From the NCBI GenBank assembly GCA_947450645.1, contig CANFWH010000003.1:62001-126000 (forward strand): a DNA stretch of 64,000 nt, read 5' to 3'. A program made the position numbers and the translations under genes. A model generated the notes under the pieces. That model saw only the letters and a list, made by a program, of their open reading frames with translations, did no database searches and was not told where the DNA came from. Numbering within the stretch: position 1 is the stretch's first letter; each line of letters begins with the position of its first letter. The stretch is from Comamonadaceae bacterium (GTDB taxonomy: Bacteria > Pseudomonadota > Gammaproteobacteria > Burkholderiales > Burkholderiaceae_C). Shown piece after piece: positions 50,346 to 59,243 of the stretch.

Positions 50346-51326
50346 TTACGAGTCTGCTTTAAAGCCCGTGATTTGAACCATCTTGCCAGCAACGGCTGTG
50401 TCTGCCTTGATTTGCTCTGCCAATTGCTGCGGCGTACTAGAGACCACTTCCATCGCGAACTGCTTCACGCTCTCAGCCACATCAGGTTGCGCGAGCGCCA
50501 CTTTAAAGATCGCCGCGGCCTTCTCACGTTGCACCATCGTCGCTTTGCCAGGCAAAAAGAAGCCAAACCACTCGCGAAACACGAGGTCTGGGAATCCTTG
50601 CTCTTTGTACGTTGGAACATTAGGCGCAAATGGTGATCGGGCGGCACCCGACATCGCCAAAAGGCGCAGTTTCCCAGTTGCCACGTGCGGTAAATAGTCA
50701 CCCAGCGGTGATGACATTGCCGAAATCTGCCCACCCAGCAATTGCGCAATACCAGGACCAGAACCTTGGAATGGAATGTTATTGAGCGGTGCCCCAGAAA
50801 GTTTTGCCAGCGTCGCCGACAGCATATGCGGCATAGAGCCCGCACCTGGATTACCCACACTTGCCTTATCTGGATTGGCCTTAGCCCATACGATAAAGTC
50901 CTTGAGTGTCTTCACGCTTTCGGGCACAGCAGGACCCACGCCAAAGCCATGCGGCATATAAATGCCTGTTGACACGGATGCCACATCATCCACTTTGTAC
51001 CCGAGCTTGGCAAAAGTGTGTGGAAATAAAATCAGCATTGACGCTGGCGTAAACAAATACACCGTGCCATCTGCTGGCGAATCCTTCATATTCAAAATGC
51101 CAAATTGACCACCCGCACCTGGTTTGTTATCGACGACAACCGCCGTGCCAAGTGTGCCTGTCACTTTTTGCGCAATACGACGTGCAAACGTATCGGTTGG
51201 ACCACCAGGTGGAAAGCCCACCACGATGCGCACTTGATCGGGTATGGCCTGCGCAAAGGCTTGTGGAGTAAGGGCTGCAACAATGGCCGCACTCACGCTT
51301 GCTTGGGTAAATAAACGACGATCCAT
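50346..51326 (-). CDS. Bug-type (TctC family) periplasmic solute-binding protein
   Basis: The 326-residue precursor starts MDRRLFTQASVSAAIV, with twin Arg suggesting Tat or Sec export and cleavage after AFA (about residue 25). Bug motifs are IRVVVGFPPGGPTDTFARRI-like VRIVVGFPPGGPTDT, VVVDNKPGAGGQFG, and NIPFQGSGPGIAQLLGGQI. The ATG at 51326 has an AGGAG site eight bases upstream; the 14-residue extension at 51368 lacks support. It sits between livF (transporter 2) and the feruloyl esterase gene, so its ligand is likely an aromatic acid or ester of this operon. No TctA/B genes are near. Confidence 0.92.
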   Translation of the reverse strand: MDRRLFTQASVSAAIVAALTPQAFAQAIPDQVRIVVGFPPGGPTDTFARRIAQKVTGTLGTAVVVDNKPGAGGQFGILNMKDSPADGTVYLFTPASMLILFPHTFAKLGYKVDDVASVSTGIYMPHGFGVGPAVPESVKTLKDFIVWAKANPDKASVGNPGAGSMPHMLSATLAKLSGAPLNNIPFQGSGPGIAQLLGGQISAMSSPLGDYLPHVATGKLRLLAMSGAARSPFAPNVPTYKEQGFPDLVFREWFGFFLPGKATMVQREKAAAIFKVALAQPDVAESVKQFAMEVVSSTPQQLAEQIKADTAVAGKMVQITGFKADS

Positions 51327-51351
51327 AAAAAAATTTCTCCTAATAAAATTT

Positions 51352-52083
51352 TTATTTCTTTGCGGCACCTAAGTAGGTGTCAATCACCCGTGAATCCGAA
51401 GCCAATTCTTTCGCTTTGCCTTGCAAAACCACTTCGCCCATTTCAATCACATAGCCATAATCCGCCACCTCCAATGCAGCGCGTGCATTTTGCTCAACCA
51501 GCAGCGTTGTCACGCCTGTTGAACGTAATGCAGAAATGATTTGAAAAATTTCCTTCACGATCAACGGCGCCAGTCCAAGACTTGGTTCGTCCAGCATCAG
51601 AAGCTTGGGGCGTGACATCAAAGCCCGTCCCACCGCCAACATTTGGCGCTCGCCACCAGACAGCGTGCCTGCAATTTGTAATCGGCGCTCTTTAAGCCGA
51701 GGGAAAATTGCGAAGACATCATCCATATGCTCACGCCACTGCGGGGTTCTTAAACGCTGCTGACGAAAGCCTCCGAGTAACAAGTTGTCTTCAACGGTCA
51801 TGGTGCCAAAGAGCTCCCGCTTTTCCGGCACCAGTGCCACGCCCAGCATCACACGATGCTCCAGCGATAGCGATTCAATAGATTCACCTTGAAAGGCCAC
51901 TTTCCCTTTAATTGGCAAGATACCCATCAAGCTATTAAGTAGTGTCGATTTGCCAGCACCATTGGGACCAATGACGGTCACGATGCTGCCTTCTTGCGCT
52001 TGCAAATCAATACCATGCAAAACCTCCGCTTTGCCGTAACCTGCGCAAAGTGCGTGTACCTCAAGAATGGAATTTGAGTTCAA
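51352..52083 (-). CDS. livF: Branched-chain amino acid-type ABC transporter ATPase LivF (transporter 2)
   Basis: The 243-residue ATPase has Walker A GPNGAGKSTLLN, LSGGERQMLAVGRALMSR, LLMLDEPSLGLAP and VEQNARAALEVADYGYVIEMGEV. The only suitable start is TTG at 52083, which overlaps the upstream stop as TTGA and has AGGAG seven bases before it, so TTG initiation is well supported. It is part of a second full HAAT transporter with genes 52080-56044, embedded in the operon with the feruloyl-CoA-synthase-like and esterase genes. Confidence 0.93.
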   Translation of the reverse strand: MNSNSILEVHALCAGYGKAEVLHGIDLQAQEGSIVTVIGPNGAGKSTLLNSLMGILPIKGKVAFQGESIESLSLEHRVMLGVALVPEKRELFGTMTVEDNLLLGGFRQQRLRTPQWREHMDDVFAIFPRLKERRLQIAGTLSGGERQMLAVGRALMSRPKLLMLDEPSLGLAPLIVKEIFQIISALRSTGVTTLLVEQNARAALEVADYGYVIEMGEVVLQGKAKELASDSRVIDTYLGAAKK

Positions 52084-53852
52084 TGCTCAACTCCTAAATA
52101 AGCCGCTCGCACGGCTGGACTTTGCTGCACTTCGCTAGGATTACCTTGCATGAGCAGCGTACCGAACTCCATCACCACCAAGTGATCGCAAACATCCATC
52201 ACCATATCCATGTCATGCTCGACTAATAAGATGCTTAAGCCCTCGCTTTGTAGTTGGCGCAAGACACTCACCAAAGCTTGCTTTTCTTTGTGCCGCAGGC
52301 CTGCGGCGGGTTCATCCAACAAGAGTAGCGCAGGGTCTAAACAAAGTGCCCTTGCAATCTCTAAAAGTCGCTGAGGACCCATGGGTAAATTACCCGCCAA
52401 TTCGTGCAGCATAGAACCCATGCCCACGCGCTCTAATTGACGCCTTGCTTCCTGAAAAAGCATGGCCTCTTCTTCCTTATCCAATCCCAGCATGGCGGAC
52501 ATGCTTCCCTTGTGCCCACGGATATGCGCACCTAGTGCCACATTTTCTAGAACCGTCATATCAGCAATCATTTTGACGTGCTGAAAAGTGCGGGAGATCC
52601 CGCGTCCCGCAATATCTCGTGCCAGTAAATGCTGTATCTCTTGTCCTCTAAACCGCACCGTGCCACTGGTCGTGGGCAAGACGTTCGTAATTAAATTAAA
52701 GGTCGTCGATTTACCTGCGCCGTTAGGGCCGATCAAGCCGACGATTTGCCCCGCTTTAATGTCAAAGCTAATGTCATTCACAGCCACCAAGCCGCCAAAC
52801 TCTTTTCGGATGGAAGATACTTCTAAGATCAAATCATCAGTTCGATGCTTACTTTTCTCTGGTAGCGATGCTGATTGCGCGGAGCCCTCTGTTGGAAAAA
52901 CCCGTTTTGAACGCGGCAAGAAGCGCTCCACCAATTGCCACAAACCATCGGGTAGGAATTTGAGCATCACAACTAAAACGACGCCAAAAACAATCACTTC
53001 ATAGCTACCACTTGTACCAATTAACTTGGGAAGCAATACTTGTAGTTGATCGTCTAACACCTTGGTGATGCCAGCACCCACGATAGCGCCGCCGATATAG
53101 CCCACGCCACCCACCACCGTCATAAATAAATACTCAATACCCATCTTCAAACCAAAGGCGGATGGATTCACGCTGTGCTGATAGTGCGCAAGCAACCAAC
53201 CCGAAACCGAGGCCAATTCAGCCGCAATGACAAAGGCAATCAACTTGTAGCGAAAGCTGCTAATGCCCATAGCCTCCGCCATTTGCGTGCCATTTTTAAT
53301 GGCTCGCATTGCGCGTCCTGTCCGTGAATTAAGCAAACGAGTCAAAGCCAAGGCACTCAATAAAACAATGGCCCAAGTAAAGACGAAAAATCCTCGGCCT
53401 GCCCCAACATTCCAAGAAAATAGTTGCAAACCTGGTACCGCTAGCAGTCCGTCATACTTACCCAGCGTCTCTAAATTTCCCATCAAAAAATAAAGCGCTA
53501 AACCCCAAGCAATGGTTGCTAATGGCAAATAGTGTCCCGACATGCGAAGCGTAATAAAAGCCAAAATGACCGCGCTAACCGTCGTAATAGATAAACCTAA
53601 CAACAAGCCCATCCAAGGGGACAGACCTGTATTCAAGGTCAGCCATGCCGAGGCGTAGGCACCAATGCCCACAAAAGCAGCTTGGCCAAACGACGTGAGT
53701 CCCATCACGCCCGTTAGCAGTACCAAACCCATGCAAGGCAAGGCATACAGGCCAATCGTAATGAATTGACTAATCCAAAAGTCCGGAACAGGCAGCACGG
53801 CCAACAACAGCACAATCAAAGGCATAGCTAGAGCGAAGCCAAACTTTTTCAT
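52080..53852 (-). CDS. Fused LivM permease-LivG ATPase (transporter 2)
   Basis: The 590-residue fusion joins a LivM-type permease (residues 1 to about 320: GVMGLTSFGQAAFVGIGAYASAW, KNGTQMAEAMGISSFRYK) and a LivG-type ATPase (from about residue 345: GPNGAGKSTT, LPMGPQRLLEIARALCLD, LLLDEPAAGL, VEHDMDMVM). The charged linker (SKRVFPTEGSAQSASLPEKS) is simpler than that of transporter 1 and lacks extra membrane stretches. The ATG at 53852 leaves a 1-bp gap from the livH stop; the upstream extension is not membrane-like. Confidence 0.93.
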   Translation of the reverse strand: MKKFGFALAMPLIVLLLAVLPVPDFWISQFITIGLYALPCMGLVLLTGVMGLTSFGQAAFVGIGAYASAWLTLNTGLSPWMGLLLGLSITTVSAVILAFITLRMSGHYLPLATIAWGLALYFLMGNLETLGKYDGLLAVPGLQLFSWNVGAGRGFFVFTWAIVLLSALALTRLLNSRTGRAMRAIKNGTQMAEAMGISSFRYKLIAFVIAAELASVSGWLLAHYQHSVNPSAFGLKMGIEYLFMTVVGGVGYIGGAIVGAGITKVLDDQLQVLLPKLIGTSGSYEVIVFGVVLVVMLKFLPDGLWQLVERFLPRSKRVFPTEGSAQSASLPEKSKHRTDDLILEVSSIRKEFGGLVAVNDISFDIKAGQIVGLIGPNGAGKSTTFNLITNVLPTTSGTVRFRGQEIQHLLARDIAGRGISRTFQHVKMIADMTVLENVALGAHIRGHKGSMSAMLGLDKEEEAMLFQEARRQLERVGMGSMLHELAGNLPMGPQRLLEIARALCLDPALLLLDEPAAGLRHKEKQALVSVLRQLQSEGLSILLVEHDMDMVMDVCDHLVVMEFGTLLMQGNPSEVQQSPAVRAAYLGVEH

Positions 53853-53853
53853 G

Positions 53854-54894
53854 TCAATGCTCCTCACCCGAATGCGGTGACCGCAAGGAACGATAGAGCA
53901 GCACTGGCAGCACAATCGTAAAGACGATGACCTCTTTAAAGCTGCTTGCCCAAAACGAACCAAACGACTCTGTCACGCCCACAAACAATGCGCCAGCAAG
54001 TGCACCAGAATAGCTGGACAAGCCCCCGATGACGGCGGCCACAAAGCCTTTCAGGCCAATTAAAAAGCCTGAGTCATAAAACATAGTGGTCGTCGGACCT
54101 ATGAGCAAACCCGACAAAACGCCAATCAAAGCCGCCATGGCAAAACAAAGCTGTCCCGCTGATTGCGATGAAATTCCCATGAGGCGAGCGCCCAAACGAT
54201 TCACCGCCGTTGCACGTAGCGCTTTGCCATAAAGACTGCGCTCAAAGAAGAGCCCAAGCAAAACAATCAGCGCCGTAGAGACGGCACCAATAATGATGGT
54301 TTGCCCACTCAAAGTAACGGCGCCTAGATTCAAACGTAGATCCCAGAACGAAGGATTACGAAAACCTTCTGCCCCAAAAAATAACAGTCCCAAACCCGTC
54401 ATGGCGAAATGCACACCGACTGACACAATCAATAAAACCAAAGAGCTCGCATCCGCCAACGACTGATAAGCCACGCGGTAAACCAAAGGGCCATAAGCCG
54501 TCACAACAGCCACGGCCAAAAGTGCCTGCAATGCTAGCGGTAACTGCATGGGTGCAGCAAACATCGTCACAAGCGCAATGCCAATGGGCATCCATAAAGT
54601 CCGCAATCCCGCCTTCAATACTGAAAGCACATCATGCTGATGCCGCCACGCCGCCGCCATATCCATCAGAGCCGCTACGCCCGCCAAAATCATGAGCAAC
54701 CAGACCGTTCCTGGTACTTTGCCTGTTTGCAAAATGGCAAGCGTCAACGCGCCGTAGGCAACAAACTCGCCTTGCGGTATAAAAATAACGCGCGTCACGG
54801 TAAAGACCAAGACGATGGCTATGCCTAAGAGGGCATAGACAGCGCCATTGGTCACACCGTCCAGCAGCAAAATGTTGGCGATTGAAAAATCCAT
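53854..54894 (-). CDS. livH: ABC transporter permease LivH (transporter 2)
   Basis: The 346-residue permease begins [29 protein letters not shown] and has [17 protein letters not shown] (here PQGE where LivH often has NFGQG) and [18 protein letters not shown]. The [27 protein letters not shown] block is LivH-like. It is about 50 residues longer than LivH of transporter 1 because of an insertion near residues 75-110 ([21 protein letters not shown]). It is co-transcribed with the fusion gene 1 bp away. Confidence 0.92.
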   Translation of the reverse strand: MDFSIANILLLDGVTNGAVYALLGIAIVLVFTVTRVIFIPQGEFVAYGALTLAILQTGKVPGTVWLLMILAGVAALMDMAAAWRHQHDVLSVLKAGLRTLWMPIGIALVTMFAAPMQLPLALQALLAVAVVTAYGPLVYRVAYQSLADASSLVLLIVSVGVHFAMTGLGLLFFGAEGFRNPSFWDLRLNLGAVTLSGQTIIIGAVSTALIVLLGLFFERSLYGKALRATAVNRLGARLMGISSQSAGQLCFAMAALIGVLSGLLIGPTTTMFYDSGFLIGLKGFVAAVIGGLSSYSGALAGALFVGVTESFGSFWASSFKEVIVFTIVLPVLLYRSLRSPHSGEEH

Positions 54895-54913
54895 GTGCAG
54901 GCTTCAGCTAGGT

Positions 54914-56044
54914 TTATTCGACTTTGAACTCACCATTGACGACTTTTAGCATCACGCCTGTTTCATTGGTGTAACCCCAGTGGTCAGCCTTCGTCCAGTT
55001 CATCACACCGTGCGCCAAAATGGTACGTCCCATGCCTTCCATTGCATCCTTCAGGGCTGCACGAAATTCTTTGGTTCCAGGTTTTGCTTTTTTCAGTGCG
55101 ACGGGCAAAATCTTCTCTAGCACCAATTGCGAGTCATAAGCATGACCTGCAAACTGATTCCGATTACCTGCGCCGTAAGCAGCTTCATATTTTTTAACAA
55201 AATCAATCGCTACCTTCTTAGAAGGATGGCTGTCAGGCAACTGCTCGGCTATGACAGCAGGACCCGAGGAAACAAAAGTTCCTTCCACAGATTTGCCGCC
55301 CACGCGCATCAAATCTTTGGTGGCTGCGGCGTGCGTTTGATAAATTTTCCCTTTGAAATTACGATCCACAATACCCATTTCTGGCATCGCCGCGCCACTA
55401 CCAGACGCCACCACGAGCATCGCATCAGGATTAGCCGCGACAAGCTTGAGGGCTTGCGGCGTTACGCTGGTATCTGAACGTGCAAAGCGCTCCACGGCAA
55501 TGACTTTAATGCCTGCTTTTTCTGCAATAGGCGTAAATTCTTTTAACCAACCTTCGCCATAAGCATCGCTGTAACCTAAGAATCCAACGGTTTTAACGTT
55601 ATGTGCCACCATGTGCTGCACCATGGCATGGGCCATCACGCCATTGGACTGCGGCAAGCGAAACACCCAGCCATCTTTGCCAGGCGGCAAACCCACAGGA
55701 GACATCGCTAACTGAACGGTGCCAGCTTCGGTCGCAATGTCCGACATGGCTGCGGCAACAGGCGTAATGCAAGAGCCCATGATCATGTCTACATGATCTT
55801 CGGAGATAAACCGCCGCGCGTTTTGTGCGCCTTTGCCAGGATCGCTGGCATCATCCAAAAGAATCAGATTGATTTTTTCACCTGCAATCGTTTTCGGGAA
55901 AAGTTTATAGTAATTTTGCATCGGAATGCCAAGGCCAGAGCCGGGTCCCGTCAACGCCAAACTAATGCCAATGTTCACGTCGGCCATAGCGGCAGAGCAA
56001 GACAGTACAGCTGCGACAGCAACCACTTTGCGAATAAATTTCAT
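54914..56044 (-). CDS. ABC transporter substrate-binding protein (transporter 2)
   Basis: The 376-residue precursor has a signal peptide ending AMA (about residue 21), then VNIGISLALTGPGSGLGIPMQN, LILLDDASDPGKGAQNARR, GFLGYSDAYGEGWLKEF and AGHAYDSQLVLEKIL. These are type I periplasmic-binding-protein features like those of LivK and of aromatic-acid binding homologues. It is preceded by a TCCTAG-reverse (CTAGGA) Shine-Dalgarno-like site. It sits between the ligase and livH genes, so a hydroxycinnamate-type ligand is likely but unproven. Confidence 0.93.
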   Translation of the reverse strand: MKFIRKVVAVAAVLSCSAAMADVNIGISLALTGPGSGLGIPMQNYYKLFPKTIAGEKINLILLDDASDPGKGAQNARRFISEDHVDMIMGSCITPVAAAMSDIATEAGTVQLAMSPVGLPPGKDGWVFRLPQSNGVMAHAMVQHMVAHNVKTVGFLGYSDAYGEGWLKEFTPIAEKAGIKVIAVERFARSDTSVTPQALKLVAANPDAMLVVASGSGAAMPEMGIVDRNFKGKIYQTHAAATKDLMRVGGKSVEGTFVSSGPAVIAEQLPDSHPSKKVAIDFVKKYEAAYGAGNRNQFAGHAYDSQLVLEKILPVALKKAKPGTKEFRAALKDAMEGMGRTILAHGVMNWTKADHWGYTNETGVMLKVVNGEFKVE

Positions 56045-56088
56045 AAAAATCTCCTAGGTTTGTTGTAAAAAGTGAAGGGGGAATCGGA

Positions 56089-57870
56089 TTACAGCGGCTT
56101 GATGATCTCTAGCGCCGTGTCATTATGTAATGCCTCAACTAAAGCCGCTCTATGGGTTAACACTGATCTTTGATTGATCGACCCCTTATCGGTGATCTCA
56201 CCCTTATCAATCGATGGCAACTCTTCAAGCACAAGCATCCGAGCTACACGACTGGCACTGCCCGTCGAAGTTTTAGCCAGCTCGTTCATCATGTTTTGAA
56301 AGTGAGCCTGTAACGTTGCCTTATCAAGCGCTCTTGCCGCAGGCAATGGAAAAATCATTGCGCCCACTTCTTTCATGTTGAGACCTGTAATCACCGCGTC
56401 TTGCACATAGGGCGCGCCCGCCGCAATGATCTTGGCGCGCATGGGACCTACGCTGACAAACGTACCTGTCGCCAGCTTGAAATCTTCCGCAATTCGACCA
56501 TCGAATTTGAGGCCTTGATGGATGTCCGTATCGTTAATCCACTTCACTGCATCACCCGTGCAAAAGTAACCTTCGTCATCAAATGACTCTTTCGTGGCCT
56601 CGAGATTTTTCCAGTAACCTGGCGTAATGTTGTCACCCTTATAGCGAACCTCCACCTTGCCATTGTTTGGCACAAGTTTAAGAGTGAGACCTGCTGTAGG
56701 CAGACCCAAATAGCCAGCCTTCACGTCCTTGTTTGTAACAAACAGCGCAAAGGGCGAAGACTCCGTCATACCCAGCCCTGTGGTCATCACAATGCGCTCG
56801 CCAATCTCGCGCTCTTGGCTTTCAAACAGGCTATCCCAAATCGGCTGCGCCAAAGCTGCACCTGCATAGAAAAACATCTGCACACGGCTGAGTAATGTCT
56901 TGCGCAGCAGATCATCTTTTTTCATCGCGTCGGCAATGTATTCAAAGCCCGTGGGCACATTCAAATAAATCGTTGGAGAAATTTCGCGCAAATTGCGCAG
57001 CGTCTCACCAATCAAGGCGGGCGTGGGTTTGCCCTCGTCAATATAGAGCGTGCCACCGTTGTACATGAGAAGACCAAAGTTGTGATTGCCCGCAAAGGTG
57101 TGATTCCACGGCAGCCAATCCACCAGCGTGTGCCACCCTTCAGCAAGCGCTGGCATGGAAGTTCGCATTTGCTCTTGGTTGGCGCACCACATGCGCTGCG
57201 TGTTAATCACCGCTTTAGGCAATTTAGTCGAGCCACTGGTAAATAAAAACTTCACGATGGTGTCGCCGTTTGTCGCCTGCATCGCCGCCTCCACCGCATC
57301 GGTAGCAGGCGTTGCGAGTAGCTCGGCAAAACCATCGTCGGCGTAAATGACTTTCACATCCTTGCCAACCACCGTATCAACCGCACGTCCATAGCGCTCT
57401 TTGTTGGCGGCAAACACAAGACCTGGCGTGAGAGTTTGCAGCACATGACGCAACTTTTCAAAATCTTGGCTAATCACGCTATACGCGCTGGAGACCGAGC
57501 AATACGGTACGCCTGCGTAGATGCAACCGAGGATAAGCTGCGCGTGCTCAAGGTCGTTATCCGACAAAATTGCCACAGGATGATCGGCTGACAAGCCAAG
57601 CTGGATAAGGCCTTGCGCAATGCTGCGTGCGCCAGCTAGCGCATCACCCCAAAGCAAATGTCGCCACTCGCCCTTGGTTCCATCCGCATTTTTGACGCGC
57701 TGCGCCATGAAGGTTTTTGTCGGATGCGCTTTTGCAAAATGCACAAAGCGATCCGTGATGCGCTCGGCATAGTTACCTAGCGGCACAGAACGCAGATATT
57801 GCACGCCGCCCTCGCCAGCCGTGACTTCACCGCTAGTTACGCCAAATTTAAATTCACGGTACTTAGACAT
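56089..57870 (-). CDS. Feruloyl-CoA synthase-like acyl-CoA ligase
   Basis: The 593-residue adenylate-forming ligase has LFTSGSTKLPKAVINT (motif with TSGST-K), WLPWNHTFAGNHNFG, MTTGLGMTESSPFALF and YFCTGDAVKW (GD). DGRIAEDFKLATGTFVSVG contains the hinge and KLATGTFVS. The DFKL-TGT-V wording is characteristic of feruloyl-CoA synthases, which make feruloyl-, caffeoyl- or coumaroyl-CoA. I start at ATG 57870; a TTG two codons upstream is unlikely. It begins 2 bp after the crotonase stop and starts the ring-side-chain route with that gene. Confidence 0.9.
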   Translation of the reverse strand: MSKYREFKFGVTSGEVTAGEGGVQYLRSVPLGNYAERITDRFVHFAKAHPTKTFMAQRVKNADGTKGEWRHLLWGDALAGARSIAQGLIQLGLSADHPVAILSDNDLEHAQLILGCIYAGVPYCSVSSAYSVISQDFEKLRHVLQTLTPGLVFAANKERYGRAVDTVVGKDVKVIYADDGFAELLATPATDAVEAAMQATNGDTIVKFLFTSGSTKLPKAVINTQRMWCANQEQMRTSMPALAEGWHTLVDWLPWNHTFAGNHNFGLLMYNGGTLYIDEGKPTPALIGETLRNLREISPTIYLNVPTGFEYIADAMKKDDLLRKTLLSRVQMFFYAGAALAQPIWDSLFESQEREIGERIVMTTGLGMTESSPFALFVTNKDVKAGYLGLPTAGLTLKLVPNNGKVEVRYKGDNITPGYWKNLEATKESFDDEGYFCTGDAVKWINDTDIHQGLKFDGRIAEDFKLATGTFVSVGPMRAKIIAAGAPYVQDAVITGLNMKEVGAMIFPLPAARALDKATLQAHFQNMMNELAKTSTGSASRVARMLVLEELPSIDKGEITDKGSINQRSVLTHRAALVEALHNDTALEIIKPL

Positions 57871-57872
57871 AT

Positions 57873-58670
57873 TCAAGCTTTCACTTTGTCTTTGCCATGC
57901 TCTAAAAACGCTTTGATGCGCGCTTTGGCCTCGGGTGCAGACTGCGCGACCGATGCCAGCAAGGCCTCGGTAAAGAAGCCGTGATCCGCTGGCTGCTCGG
58001 CTATGCGCGGCAAGCCGTGCATCAAGGCGTAATTGGTCATGGGTTCGTTTTGAGCAATGCGCTTGGCCAACTCAATCGCTTTGTTGAGTGCGCCTTTTTT
58101 GTCAGCGCCTGCGGATTCAAAATACTGTGCAAAGCCAAGCTGGGCGCACTCTGCGCCCTTATAGACACGACCTGTGAGCATCATGTCCATCATGCGGTGC
58201 GCGCCAATCAGCTTAGGCACGCGCACCGAGCCGCCACCGCCGACAAAAATGCCGCGCGAGCCTTCGGGCAGGGCATAAAACGTCGTCTCGTCCATCACGC
58301 GGATGTGGCACGAAGTTGCGAGTTCCAGTCCGCCGCCCACCACCGCGCCATGCAGCGCGGCAATCACGGGGATACGGCCAAACTCGATATTGGTCAAGAT
58401 GCGATGCCACGACCGCGAATGATGCACACCTTGCACCGCATCGCGCTCTTTAATCTCAGACAAATCAAGCCCCGCACAAAAATGATCACCTTCGCCGTCA
58501 ATCACGGCGGCCTTCACGCTGCTTGGCAAATTTTCAAACGCATGCTCGAGCGCCGCCATGAGCCCATCGGATAGTGCATTGCGCTTTTTTCCGCGCATGA
58601 GGCGCACGATGGCGATGTCATCTTGAATATCAACAGAGATTTCGGAAAGCGATGGAACAACTGAACTCAT
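57873..58670 (-). CDS. Crotonase/enoyl-CoA hydratase family protein
   Basis: A 265-residue crotonase with oxyanion-hole motifs FCAGLDLSEIKERDA and HGAVVGGGLELATSC, and the active-site region YALPEGSRGIFVGGGGSVRVPKLIG with one likely catalytic Glu. It heads the operon with a feruloyl-CoA-synthase-like ligase, so the likely role is hydration (and perhaps retro-aldol cleavage) of hydroxycinnamoyl-CoA. The wording differs from the classical Ech/Fcs hydratase-lyase, and a beta-oxidative route is possible. It is divergent from the MarR gene and faces operator 1 at 58696-58720. Confidence 0.9.
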   Translation of the reverse strand: MSSVVPSLSEISVDIQDDIAIVRLMRGKKRNALSDGLMAALEHAFENLPSSVKAAVIDGEGDHFCAGLDLSEIKERDAVQGVHHSRSWHRILTNIEFGRIPVIAALHGAVVGGGLELATSCHIRVMDETTFYALPEGSRGIFVGGGGSVRVPKLIGAHRMMDMMLTGRVYKGAECAQLGFAQYFESAGADKKGALNKAIELAKRIAQNEPMTNYALMHGLPRIAEQPADHGFFTEALLASVAQSAPEAKARIKAFLEHGKDKVKA

Positions 58671-58695
58671 GAGGGACTCATTTCAAAAATAAAAC

Positions 58696-58720
58696 ATTTG
58701 ATTAGTTACTTTAATCAAAT
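58696..58720. promoter_or_regulatory. Operator-like inverted repeat 1 of the MarR region
   Basis: ATTTGATTA-N7-TAATCAAAT is a perfect 9-bp dyad of 25 bp, 25 bp upstream of the crotonase ATG. Its half-site TAATCAAAT recurs at 58789-58797. Size and symmetry fit a MarR dimer site. Confidence 0.7.
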
Positions 58721-58772
58721 ATCATCGCCTTTAACCTAGTATTTACCCTATAAACACATGCATTTAAATTCA

Positions 58773-58797
58773 TAATAATTAGTAAAACTAATCAAAT
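58773..58797. promoter_or_regulatory. Operator-like inverted repeat 2 of the MarR region
   Basis: The right half TAATCAAAT (58789-58797) is identical to that of repeat 1, with the same spacing to a degenerate left half (five of nine positions). Within it ATTAGT-AAA-ACTAAT (58778-58792) is a perfect dyad. It ends 13 bp before the marR ATG at 58811, so it could mediate autorepression. Confidence 0.6.
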
Positions 58798-58810
58798 TAG
58801 GAAAATAACC

Positions 58811-59233
58811 ATGAGTCTCAACCGCATTATTGGCTATCAGCTGGTGCAAGCAGGCATCGTGACAGGTGCTAACTTTATGCACGGGGTGGGCAAGCCCTAC
58901 AAGCTGCGCCCTGTCGAGTTCACCATCTTGCAGCTCATCCGCGAGACACCGCACATTAGCCCGACAACGCTAGCCAAGACATTGGCAATGACAACGCCCA
59001 GCATGACGGCGTGGTTAGATAAACTGTCCAAGAGAAAACTGCTCATGCGCGAAAAAAGTGTCAGTGATGGGCGTGGTCAAAAACTGGCGCTCACCGCTTC
59101 GGGCAGCGCTTTGGTAGAAAAAGCACTCGCAGATTTACTTGAATCGGAAGCCATGCTACTGGCGCATCTCAGCCTAGGCGAGCGTGAAATGTTGCTGGAG
59201 ATTTTGCAAAAAATAACGGCTGAAAAAACTTAA
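58811..59233 (+). CDS. MarR family transcriptional regulator
   Basis: The 140-residue protein has the winged helix-turn-helix of MarR: FTILQLIRETPHISPTTLAKTLAMTTPSMTAWLDKLSKRKLLMREKSVSDGRGQKLALTAS, shown here in parts LAKTLAMTTPSM and SDGRGQKLALTASG. It is divergent from the crotonase/ligase operon, the usual place for the MarR-type repressors of hydroxycinnamate genes that respond to the CoA thioester. Two operator-like repeats share a half-site in the 140-bp space. It is followed by a convergent gene 10 bp away. Confidence 0.92.
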   Translation: MSLNRIIGYQLVQAGIVTGANFMHGVGKPYKLRPVEFTILQLIRETPHISPTTLAKTLAMTTPSMTAWLDKLSKRKLLMREKSVSDGRGQKLALTASGSALVEKALADLLESEAMLLAHLSLGEREMLLEILQKITAEKT

Positions 59234-59243
59234 ATCTGCAAAA

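Noticed and set aside
57981-58574. Plus-strand open frame of 197 codons opposite the crotonase gene.
   Set aside because: His/Arg-rich shadow frame; the crotonase on the other strand has all family motifs.
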